This document shows positions 54,345 through 64,000 of a stretch of DNA of 64,000 nucleotides, piece after piece; position 1 is the stretch's first letter; each line of letters opens with the position of its first letter. The stretch comes from Liolophura sinensis (Eukaryota; Mollusca; Polyplacophora; Chitonida; Chitonidae). Both the position numbers and the translations under genes were made by a program. The stretch covers positions 124,001 through 188,000 of the forward strand of contig NW_027017959.1 in the NCBI RefSeq assembly GCF_032854445.1, given 5' to 3'. Below the pieces are notes generated by a model, which made no database searches, was not told where the DNA came from, and worked only from the letters and a program-made list of their open reading frames with translations.

Positions 54345-55440
54345 TTTATGTTTGAACCGCGGACGACCCTTCCTTGGAGATCGGCCCGAAGATCTCCCTG
54401 GTGCGGGTGAAGTATCCATCACATCCGCATCCGATGTTCTAGGACTAACGTCCTCCAACGATCCAAACCTATTAAAAATTTGGACAGGGTCCCTGGTGGC
54501 CCAAGAAGAACCCTCTGTGGGACCGCTAGGTTTACTATGATCATTATTATATTTATTTCCAGATTTGGTTCTGGCATTTTTTTTTTGAATTGGTTAAGTT
54601 CAAGTTTATCAGTTGTGTTGTGACCTGTTTTATTTGGTGTTCTGCAGTGGTCTGTGTTGAGCAGGAAATATGCGCAGGTTGAGCAGCAGGTTGTAAAGAT
54701 GTAGAGGAAGTTTTGTCCTTTCCAGGTATGTGTTTAGATTTATTATTTGCTTTTCTTTAATAAAAAACGGACAGTCCTTGGAGGAAGCCATGTGATCTCC
54801 ACTGCAATTGGAACAATGAACTCTGCTGCTGCAGTCGAAGCCATCATGACCCTCACGTCCGCATGTAAAACAAACCAGTTTATTTTTACATTGGCCCTTG
54901 CCGTGACCAAATTTGTGGAAGGTAAAGCAACGTGTAGGGTTAGGAATGTATAAATCTACACTAACCCTATACGGGCCAGTGTAGATATACGACGGAAGCG
55001 AGGTTGTGTTGAAGGTCAAAAGATATGTACTAAATTTAATGATGTTGCCAGCTTTCTTTGTTATGAAGCGTTTAACTCTGTCAACACCCTGTGATTTCAG
55101 TTCTGCGCATATTTCCTCTTCAGAGAATTCAATAATATCAGCATCACTATCACGAATTATCCCCTGACAGCTGTTTCAGGGAATTGTGCGGGGGATGCGA
55201 AAACAGATATTTAGTGAATTTACAATAATTACAATGTTGCTCCGGAAACATTCAAGGAGAATATCTCCGGATCTTGACTTTTTACCGGTTTTTAATGGTC
55301 CAGCTGTGCCCTAGAGAGCCCTTTTTAATACAAAAGGATGAATTTTAGGGTCCGGCTTTTGTTCACTCTTAGTCGAGAGAACAATAAAAGCCGGACAGCT
55401 GTCCTGTCCATTATCAGGAGAGCCTCAGAAAACTTCTAAC
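54345..55440 (-). pseudogene. ORF1 with zinc knuckles, copy C
   Basis: The zinc-knuckle block at 55019-54630 contains CFTFHKFGHGKGQC (first knuckle, second Cys replaced by Phe), CFTCGREGHDGFDC and CSNCSGDHMASSKDC. A Lys/Pro-rich C-terminal part follows. The N-terminal part is readable but stop-interrupted up to about 55440. Confidence 0.75.
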
Positions 55441-55739
55441 TCCTCCTTTAATCAGCACTTGAAACCTTGCGGAGAGGAAGATTTATTAGATATGTTCGAA
55501 GCTAAAATTTGAAATGAGGCCATTATTGATTTAATCATTTTCGCCTTACGTGTCCCCCACCCTTCAAAGAAGCCACTGAGGAGACTCCGGAAATGACACC
55601 CGAGATATATCCTCCAGCTTGATGTTAGCTTCCACAATATGGTCCTGTAAACGAAGATCTTGTTAGGACATTTTTTAAAATTCATCACACAAAATGGATT
55701 GGAAACACAGTCGTAGGCAGGGTTTTTTGGGGAGCTTTA

Positions 55740-56900
55740 ACCTTTGCACCATATTGAAGGCTCAGTTGTTTACGTCGGTTATATTAGGAAGGCTCATTTG
55801 CCGCCATGTCTATACTCTCTACTGGTGAGGTTATAAAAGCACCAAGGCTGAGCCTCAAACCTTGGTTATGAACAGATCCAACATTTTAATATACAACTTC
55901 TTAGCGGAACCGTAAATGATGGATCCGTAGTCCACTTTAGACCTCACCAAAGAACGATATAAATTAAGTAAAACTGATCGTCAGCACCCCATTCGGTGCT
56001 AGACACGACCTTAATTATATCGAGAGTCTTTGTACATTTAGCTTTAAGCATTTTTACATAAGGTATAAAAGGTAGCCTACTATCAAATATTATACTTGAA
56101 AATTTAGGTTCTCCAACATTTTTAATCTATTTACACAAAAATTAAGCTCGGGGTCAAGATGAAGTTTCCGTTTTTTACAAAAAAAAATGATATCGACGGT
56201 TTTAGACGTTGAAGAATCAAACCATTTTCAGTTGCCCATTTCTCAATTTTATTGAAACAAAGCTGCAACTGACGTTCGATATTATTCATATTTTAGCTCG
56301 GTAGCATATAAGGGAATCATCCACGTGCAAAAGAAACCTCTGTGCCAGATGTTAATGTTTTTGCTAGGCTATTTATCTTGGTGCTAAACAGAGTTGGTGA
56401 TAGAATGCTGCCCTGGGGTACACCCACTTCCTGCTCATAAGAGTCAGAAAGAGTGGACCCGACCGATACCATAAACTGACAATCACATAACAATTGAGAT
56501 ATAAATATAGGCAAGCGACCTTTTAATCCCTTTATTTGCGACGCCTTTTAAAATATCATATTTCCATGTGGTGTCATAGGCCTTTTCAAGGTAAATAAAT
56601 ATCGACATCACATGTTCATTATTAACAAAACCATAACCAATAAAAGTTTCAATTGAACAAGGTGATCTAAAGTAGATCGACCTTGACGAAAACAACATTG
56701 AATATGAGATAAAAGCTTGTAGGCTTCAAGAAACCAAACAAGTCTATCATTAATCATCCGTTCCATAATCTTACAGACACAGCTGGTAAGAGCTATGAAA
56801 CGGTAATAGTTTGGATCAGATCCTTACCCGGATTTGGAACCGGGATAATACACGCCTCCCTCCATGATGGTGAAAAATCACCATCTAAATATCCAAATCC
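55740..56900 (-). pseudogene. RT of copy D
   Basis: YLEKAYDTTWKYDILK (56698-56483), VGSTLSDSYEQEVGVPQGSI (56514-56317) and thumb remains down to 55740. The block that would hold YVDD is disrupted (about 56340). Confidence 0.72.
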
Positions 56901-57361
56901 GTTAAGCAGCTATCCAAATATCATTAAGCATGTTCAGAGATTCTCCTGTGGTTCAGGTAGTAAATGATTCAGAAACTTATAATATACCTTATCAGGACCA
57001 CAGGCAGTATCGTGGGCCTTTGTTTAATGCAGTTTTAAGTTCCTAGGTATTAAAAGGACGATTATAATCTTCTAAATTCTTAGAAGAAAAGGGCAATTTA
57101 ATTTTCTCCTGGTTTTTAATATGTTGAAATTGTTTAGTATAATTCTCAGAAGAAGATTTCTTGGAAATTGTCTCAACTAATTTATTAGAGGTTAATATAT
57201 TATCTCCATCATTTAAATGCTGGAATTTTGCCCCTTTAGTTTCTGAACCATGTTCCAAACCACACGCTTAGGTGTTTTTGACGTAATGCCCGAAACAAAG
57301 TTCCGCAAACAAGATCGTCTCGATTATCTACGAGCGTTAGCTGTAAAATTACGAACCTGGA

Positions 57362-58260
57362 TTAAATGATTATCAGAAGGAAATGATTAAATCTGCGCTT
57401 AGCCTTTTTCCGGTCCTTTATGACTTTACGACAGTCATTGTAGTAACAGGGTTTACTTTTCGACTTCGGATTGGTCGACGTCCTTGGTATGGTTCTATCG
57501 GCTGGTGTTAGTATAAGTTCATTAAATTTGAACAAAGGATTATCAGCAACATTGAGAGTTTGTGGAGTGATGTCAGCCTCACAAAACATCTCAAATGACA
57601 CCCAGTCTGCTTTATGAAATTTCCACCTAGCTACACCTTCTAAAGAATTACAAGTGAGATGCTCTAGGATTATAGGAAAATGGTCACTAGCACAAAAATT
57701 GTCATGCACCTTGCACGAAAATTCAGGGAGAAGTGATGGGTCTGTGGTAGTGAGGTCGATAGCAGAATAAGCGCCATTACCGGATGTAAACAGGTATTAG
57801 AACCATTATTGAAATAACACAGTTCCCCCTTAGATAAGAAATTTTTCACCATCTTTCCATTATCATTTATGTTATTACTGCTCCGTAGGGAGTTATGAGA
57901 ATTAAAATCTCCCATTAGTATAAAAAGTTTTGGCAACTGTTCTTTTAAATTTTGTAACTGGAAAGCTGAGGAAGAAATGTTCGGGGGGAATATACACTGA
58001 ACATAATAGGATTGTTTGAGACAATGAAACATGGACGGTCACAGCATTAAGCTCTGTATCCAGAGCAACCTGCCGCATGCAGGTCGCTCTTCTTCATTTG
58101 AGTAAGTACTATATAATGAGTAATTTTTAAGAGTTGTCTTATCTTTGTCAGATGTCTTCTGGTGAGTTTCCTGAAGACAAAGGGCATTAGGATTTAATGA
58201 TTGAACAAGCTGTGTTATTTCAATAAAATTTACCTGAAGACCTCGACAGTTCCACTGTAT
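57362..58260 (-). pseudogene. APE endonuclease of copy D
   Basis: Blocks MGDFNSHNSLRSSNNIND (58032-57670) and CASDHFPIILEHLTCNSL (57709-57362), including the SDH motif. A one-base deletion near 57780 breaks the frame. Confidence 0.72.
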
Positions 58261-58269
58261 AATTTTGTC

Positions 58270-59300
58270 TAAAGAAGATATTATGGAGGAAGGTGTATGG
58301 GGGATTTATCTTTATGTTTGGACCGCGGGGGATCCTTTCTTGTAGATCGGCTGAAAGATCTCCCTGGTGCAGGTGATGTATCCATTACATCCGCATCTGA
58401 TTTTAAAGGACCAACGTCCTCCAACGATCCAAACTTATTAAAAGTTTGGATTGGGTCCCTAGTGGCCTTAGGGGGACGCTCTGTTGGGCCACTGGGTTTA
58501 TTTGGTTTATTGTTATTATTTGAAGGTTTATTTCCGGATATATTTTTGTTTATAGGTGGATTAGGTTTAGGGTCATCGGGTTGGTCAGTATTATTGGCTG
58601 GTTTTATCTGTTGTATTGAATTAGCCTGGGTCGAGGAAGTATTAAAAACAGGTCGAACAGACGATTCAACAGAAATAGGGGGCTCTGCAATGGGTGAAGT
58701 TATTGATGTTTGAGTCGCAACAGATGCTACTCGCTTGAGCGCATTGGCAAATGAAGTCTGCAGTGAAGTATTAGGAGGTGAGACTAGTTTGCAAGCCTCC
58801 TGATACGATGTATTGATTTCAGTTTTTATAGTGATTATTTGCTTTCCTTAAGGAAAAGTGGACAGTCCCGCGAGGAGGCCATGTGATCCTTGTAACTCTA
58901 GTAATATCCTGTGGTTTTAATTCCTCGCAGATTTCCTTTTCCGAAAGTTCCAAAATATGTTGATCCTGATCACGAATTATTCCCTGACAGCTGTTCAGTG
59001 AATTGTGAGGGGAAGTAAACACAGGTAGGTCTGGGATTTTTTTTCAAAGATAGTAAACTGATTATTGTTGGCGGAGATATTCAATGGAAATGTCCCCGGA
59101 CCTTAGCTTTTTCACGTTTTTTAACATTTCCAGCTACACTATGGAGAGCCCTTTGCAAAAAAAGGGATTAATTTTGGAGGCCGGTTTCTGTTCATTCTTA
59201 GTTGAAAGAAGAATAAAAGCCGGCCACTGTCCGACCCATTGCATTTATCAAACAAGTCCGACAAAACCTCAGCTTCCTCTTTTTGTCGGCACTCGAAGTT
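58270..59300 (-). pseudogene. ORF1 of copy D, zinc knuckles deleted
   Basis: The N-terminal block at 59022-58819 (NSCQGIIRDQDQHILELSEK) jumps directly to the C-terminal block, so the CCHC region present in copies A and C is missing. The C-terminal Pro/Asn-rich part matches element F. Confidence 0.65.
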
Positions 59301-59640
59301 GTCGAAGAGGAAGACCTAATAGATATATTAGAAATACTTAAAGAGGACATAATATACATAGTAAAAATTCACCCATGTGTTCCCCACCGCCACGGAGTGC
59401 CACCAAGGGCGATGTCTGAGCAGCAGGACACACGTCAAGGACTCCACATGAGGTATACTCGAATAGATGACCTAAATGAACAAACTCCATACATGAATAA
59501 GGTCACACATCAACAACGTACTACCCGATTGACCCATGAGCCAACGCCTCAAAACGTAGTCCCGCAAACGGAATTACAGAGAAATTTTGGGACCACGCAG
59601 ATGCAAAATGTGACCAAGCTGATGTGACCGCTGATGTGAC

Positions 59641-62600
59641 CTCCCGGGCCCATCCGACCTCCCGTCTCTCTCCAGGTAAGGGCGAAAGTGGTGTGTTTGG
59701 GCGTGAGGATCTCCCCTAGATCAACCTGCCCTCAGCCACCAGGATCACGTCCTCGGATATTGACTAGCTGCGTTATTTGATAAAATTTACCTTTAGACAT
59801 CGATAATTCCACTGCACAATTATATTTAAGGAAGATATTATGGAGGGAGCGTGTGGGAGACGACCCATTTTGGGAGATCTACTGGTAGATCTGGCTGGGG
59901 GAGATGATGTATCCATCACGTCTGCACCCGAGGTTTAGGATCAATATCCTCCGATGATCCAAACTTATTAAAAAAATTTGAATAGCGTCCCTAGTGCCCT
60001 GAGAGGGTGGCTTCAAGGGGCCAAAAAGTTGATCCCTTTTCCGATTTTTATCAGATTTACATCTGTCACCCGTTGCTTTCTGTGAAGATTCAACGGCTTT
60101 ATAGGATTTCGATTCATTAGAACACGGTGTGTGGTCAGATACAAAAACTGCAGGAGAATCAGTTAAAGTATCAGTTTTTTCTATTAACGTTTAAATCGGT
60201 TTGTGATAATGAAGCAGGAGTCGCACCCAAGGGTTTCATGACCAGTTTCTCTGGCTCTTCTTTGCCAATGGGCCAAGTAAAAGATGTTTGCGGCCCTCAT
60301 TGACATATGTAGATTTAGTAGGGTCATTCGTGTTAGAGAGCAGACGCTTTCCACTTCCCAAGATGATATACTATTTTTTACATTTTATTGGTATGGTTTC
60401 TTTCTCTTTTTTGAACAGAGGACAGTCCTTAAAAAAGGCCATGTGTCTTCCACAACCAAAAGACTAGCTTTTGCGGTATTGACATGGCCAAACCTCTGGC
60501 AGGAGAAACACCTGATTGGGTTAGGTAAAAATCAACACCACCCTTACACTATACGGCCCGAAAAATAGATGATGGTAGGAATGGGTTATTAAATGTTAGC
60601 AGATATATGTTCATTTTAATAAGATTTCCATCTCTGTTCATTAAGAAGCGTTTTACTCCTTTGTATTTAAGTTCTTGACTTATTTTCTGTTCAATCATTT
60701 TGACAAGGTCTTGGTCTTGCAATTTATGCCATGACTGCAGTTTAGGGTATAATGTGGAGAAACACAAACAGATTGCTCTCCCGTTTTTTCACCGCGGACA
60801 CCCCACGGGAGAATAAATGAAAGGATATCAGAAGGAGATAATCTGTAAAGCCGAGTTAAACTTTTGATATGGACAGCTTTTGGCCCCTTGTCTACGAATG
60901 TGTTTCCCTGGATTTCAGTATAGCTCGTTATCCAAAAGAATATATCTTCACCTCTTTTAATTAGATTTCTATGTAAAGCTAAAACTTCCCATTCACCCTG
61001 CCAAAGGCGACGAACACATTTAAGAACAGCAGACCTAAAATAATTATATAGGATTTTAACTTTTGACAATCTACGACTGTGTTTCCATGGATACCAGTAT
61101 GATTTGGTATCGGACAATATATAATATCTTTTACCTCATTCATTATTTTCTCTGTTTATGAGTAATAGTTCAAGGGTCAAAGGATTTTTAAATTTATTAC
61201 TCTCAACTGCCAAAAGGCTAGAAAACGGGTCGCTGCAGATCACCACCCTCTGGGCATGCCCGGTGTAGTCCTGGCCTTTAAAGAAATAATTGAAGATGAG
61301 GATAGTGGAGGAAGAGAAGCAGTTCGCTGCTCTAAGACAGCTGCAGCCCCAACGTTATGCATATTCTTTGACCCGTCAGTACATATAATTTTATATTTCG
61401 AATAATTATCCTCAGTTTCAGGCAAACTTTGCTAAATTAGAAGAGGATTCGTATTTGCTTTGTTGTGTTTAAGTAGATCAAATATCAATTCAGGTTGCTG
61501 AAAAAGTCAGGGAGGAGACTCTGGAAAAGAAACCGGAGTTATCTCTCCTAATTTAAAGTTGGCTCCCACAAGATGGTCCCTAACACAAACACCGAACAAA
61601 GGGATCTTTTTGGGACATCTAGTATATTTGTCTACATATAATGGATTAAAAACACAGTCGTAGGCAGGGTTTGGTATATGCTTAGTAGCATATTTAAGGC
61701 TCAGTTTTATACCCCTGTCATGTAAAGAAGGCTCGTTCGGCTCTGCGTATAAACGCTCTACTGGTGAAGTTCTAGAAGCACCAAGGCTGAGCCTTCAACC
61801 TTGGTGATTGACTGAATCCAACATTTTGAGATATGATTTCCTTGCGGAACCGTAAATGATCCAATTTAGACCTCATCTGAGAACGATATAAATTAAGTAA
61901 AACTTACCGGTCACCACCCCAACGGGTGCTAGACACGACCTTAATTATATCGAATGAATAAATGAATGAATGATTATGGCTTAACGTCACATTGGCATTA
62001 TTTCAGCCGTATCATGGCGAGAACAAGGTGAAAACGCAAGACGGTTAAGGTTTTCGATATGATAGTCAGAACATCAAAAATCAAACAAAACAGTTCAGAC
62101 ATGTTTAAAATCAGGTAAGACAAAAACGAAACAATTAAAACTCGAAAACCAACATATTTTAAAAATAGGATATCTAGAACTCTATATGTATATAGCTTTT
62201 CATCTCTAAATATTTATGACAATTAAAATTTGCATTTTATAATATAGGTCAAGGTTGTCATATTTTATGAAAACATCGTCAGCGATGCCGTCAGATAAAT
62301 CACATATAGAGTTGACTGTAGAATCTTTGAATGTATGAATGAAAAATAACTATGGCTTAACGCCACATCGGCAATATTTCAGCTATATCATGGCAAGAAC
62401 AAAGTAAAAGCACGAGACAGTTACGGTTTTCGATACGATAACGTGAACATCAAAAGTAAAACAAAAAGTACACACGTGTTTAAAATCTGATCAAAAGAAA
62501 AATTAAGTTAAAACTCGAAAACCAGCAGATTGTGAAAACAGCTTATCCATCAATATTTCAGACAATTAAAATTTATATTTTATGATATAGGCCAATGGCC

Positions 62601-62950
62601 TTCAAATAATTTATGACAACTTCGCCAGCGATGCTCTCAAATAATTGATATATATATAGAGTTGACTGTGTAGAATTTTGGTCGAACATGGGCAAAGTCA
62701 ACTAGGATATACAGTCAACCAGGATATGTTTGATGCCATATCGGGCATCACACCCAACACACATTTGGGAGCACTGCTCCCATCCAAGATGAAATTGTTA
62801 GATGAGAATGCCCAATACGACACCTAGTTAAAACTACTTGGTCTCGACGAGACATTCCGCAAGTATAAGAATTGTAGCCAATGACAGAATGAATGGCATG
62901 CAGTTTATTATGGATCTGCAAGTCCCATTCACCCTGCCAGAGGCGACGAA
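59641..62950 (-). mobile_element. Mosaic of truncated non-LTR fragments (E)
   Basis: From right to left: ORF2 C-terminal end and 3' untranslated region (62950-62332), a second 3' end (62330-61958), RT connection (61950-61450), RNase H (61430-60800), ORF1 (60790-60180) and a degenerate ORF1 end to about 59760. 3' ends terminate in GAATGA-type repeats at 61958 and 62332. Order and overlaps show at least three truncated copies placed in the same direction. Confidence 0.7.
60800..61425 (-). pseudogene. RNase H domain in mosaic E
   Basis: IICTDGSKNMHNVGAAAVLE (first Asp) at about 61400-61340. After a gap, GEDIFFWITSYTEIQGNTFV (61117-60695) corresponds to the late WIPSH-type region of the domain. 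A RRLWQGEWEV block is nearby. Confidence 0.65.
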
Positions 62951-62954
62951 TATA

Positions 62955-64000
62955 AACTCTGTCAAAAAAGAAAGGCAACCCCTGTCCTCGGATATCAAAA
63001 ATTCGTTCGAATAAAGTTATTGCTTCCAAACTAAATTTTAGCCAAATGTAATAAAATTATAAACGTTTTTAATGAAGATTACTATCCAAACAACTGTCAT
63101 ACTGCAATCACTGCACGGCATCTCCTTGGACAAGAACGGATAAGACGCCGGATTCTCTCCTGGGGAATGGCCCTTCACTCCTCCTGTAACGCAACGGCGA
63201 GCTGTTGAAGCGTCTGTGGCGGTGGTTGACGTTGACGCACGTGTCGATCCAGAGTATCCCACAGGTGTTCAATAGGGTTGAGGTCTGGTGATTTAGAGGG
63301 CCACGGCAAGACATTGACGTTGGAATCCTGCAGAAAGTTCATTGTTGCACGTGCAGTATGACGCCTGGCGTTGTCCTGTTGAAAAAGCTGTGTCTGTCGG
63401 TCAATAATCGGGAGAAGGTGAAGCTGTAACACGAGGTTGATGTAACGTTCGGCTGTCAGGTTCCCTGGAACGATCACCAAGTCTGATTTCTGGTTGTACG
63501 AGATGGCGCCCAAAACCATAACACTGTCTCCGCCAAATCTGTCCACCTGCCGGACGCAGGTGGGCGCAAAGCGTTCATGACGTCTCCAATACACACGCTG
63601 TCTTCCGTCGTGACGTGTCAAAAGAAAACGGGGTTCATCAGAAAACCAGATGCGCCTTCAGTTTTGTGAAGTCCATATCCTTACGTTGTTGCACCACCTG
63701 AGTCGTAGGCGTCGATGTAAGGGGCTTAGTACAGGTCCAACAACTGGCCGACACTCTCCTCAAACCTGGTATTTGTGTGGCAGTCACGGTTGGTAGGGCA
63801 TGCCGATTACGCAGGTAAAGGACCCGGATGTACCGATCTTGAAGTGGGGTAGTGATTCTTGACCTTCCACTTCTCGGGCGATCGTTGGTCGAATTAAAGT
63901 TGTAACGCCTCCAAAGTCGGGATATCGTTGTTTTGTGAACATTTAGGTGTCGTGCAATAGTACCAAAACTTTCTCCGGCTTGAAGACGACCAATGGCGAT
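62955..64000 (-). mobile_element. Tc1/mariner transposon Tc1-2, rearranged, cut by window end
   Basis: Left end AACTCTGTCAAAAAAGAAAG at 62955 with TA at 62953-62954. The first 150 bp match the 5' end of Tc1-1 (47866-48020), yet they are joined at about 63104 to the 3' end of a transposase gene reading the other way. The rest continues past 64000. Confidence 0.85.
63104..64000 (-). pseudogene. Tc1-2 transposase, partial
   Basis: The longest frame is 63621-63175 (LVIVPGNLTAERYINLVLQL, QQDNARRHTA, SPDLNPIEHLWDTL). The first catalytic block (FSDEPRFLL) is at about 63630. Relative to Tc1-1, about 50 bp are missing near 63745, and the last codons after CRAVIA are replaced by the terminal repeat. 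The same TGA as in Tc1-1 follows VALQEE. The start lies beyond the window. Confidence 0.85.

Larger units (their letters stand above)
51270..55440 (-). mobile_element. Non-LTR copy C, nearly full order, RNase H deleted
   Basis: Minus strand. ORF1 (about 55440-54345), APE (54290-53600), linker (53599-52990), RT (52960-51830), then a direct jump from the RT thumb to the C-terminal region (51780-51416) and 3' untranslated region. The RNase H domain is deleted at about 51790. Confidence 0.8.
55445..59640 (-). mobile_element. Non-LTR copy D, 3' truncated
   Basis: Minus strand. 5' block near 59640, ORF1 (about 59300-58270), APE (58260-57400), linker (57300-56990), RT (56900-55740), ending in the RT connection at about 55450, where it abuts copy C. 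RNase H and 3' end are missing. Confidence 0.75.

Noticed and set aside
58297-58713. 138-codon plus-strand ORF
   Set aside because: Opposite-strand shadow of the ORF1 C-terminal part of copy D.
1-64000. CRISPR array, bacterial operons or a host gene
   Set aside because: No regularly spaced repeat-spacer units, no bacterial gene signals, and every recognisable ORF belongs to a mobile element.

Overview
The window is a dense, nested graveyard of eukaryotic mobile elements with no recognisable host gene. The AT-rich background, tRNA-derived SINEs of a type I associate with mollusc genomes, permuted Penelope-like elements, Tc1 and hAT transposons and two large Polintons (Mavericks, adintovirus-like) point to a marine invertebrate. 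A mollusc, probably a bivalve or gastropod, is my best inference.

Layout. 1-11127: a decayed Polinton (P1), cut by the window edge inside its DNA polymerase. It carries PolB, integrase, a small membrane protein, a capsid fragment, a coiled-coil protein, gene D and gene A. It is split at 6307/10302 by a Penelope-like element whose GIY-YIG endonuclease lies N-terminal to the reverse transcriptase (Naiad-type). About 12180-24960 (possibly to about 27095): a second, fuller Polinton (P2) in the same orientation, with PolB (+), integrase, two membrane proteins, packaging ATPase and major capsid protein (all -), a coiled-coil protein (+), gene D (-) and genes A, B, C (+). Its genes overlap or nearly abut, as in a virus. 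PolB and integrase are frameshifted, whereas capsid, ATPase and the coiled-coil gene carry only in-frame stop codons. 27093-28720: part of a third, divergent Polinton (genes B and C), interrupted by two SINEs.

29690-32480: a plus-strand non-LTR retrotransposon (zinc-knuckle ORF1, APE endonuclease, RT) with a SINE in the last codons of ORF1. 32481-40483: a cluster of Penelope units, two of them head-to-head and two head-to-tail. A 4.5-kb hAT element with an 8-bp target duplication sits inside one of them. 40871-62950: a mostly same-strand (-) array of related APE/RT/RNase H non-LTR copies, with a Tc1 element (47866-49389) nested inside one. 62955-64000: a second, rearranged Tc1 copy that runs off the window.

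How the parts relate: the Polinton genes would together form a self-synthesising, virus-like transposon (replication, integration, packaging, capsid), but both copies are broken. The Penelope, SINE, hAT and Tc1 insertions can be ordered in time because the sequence on both sides of each insertion matches an uninterrupted relative, in several cases elsewhere in the window.
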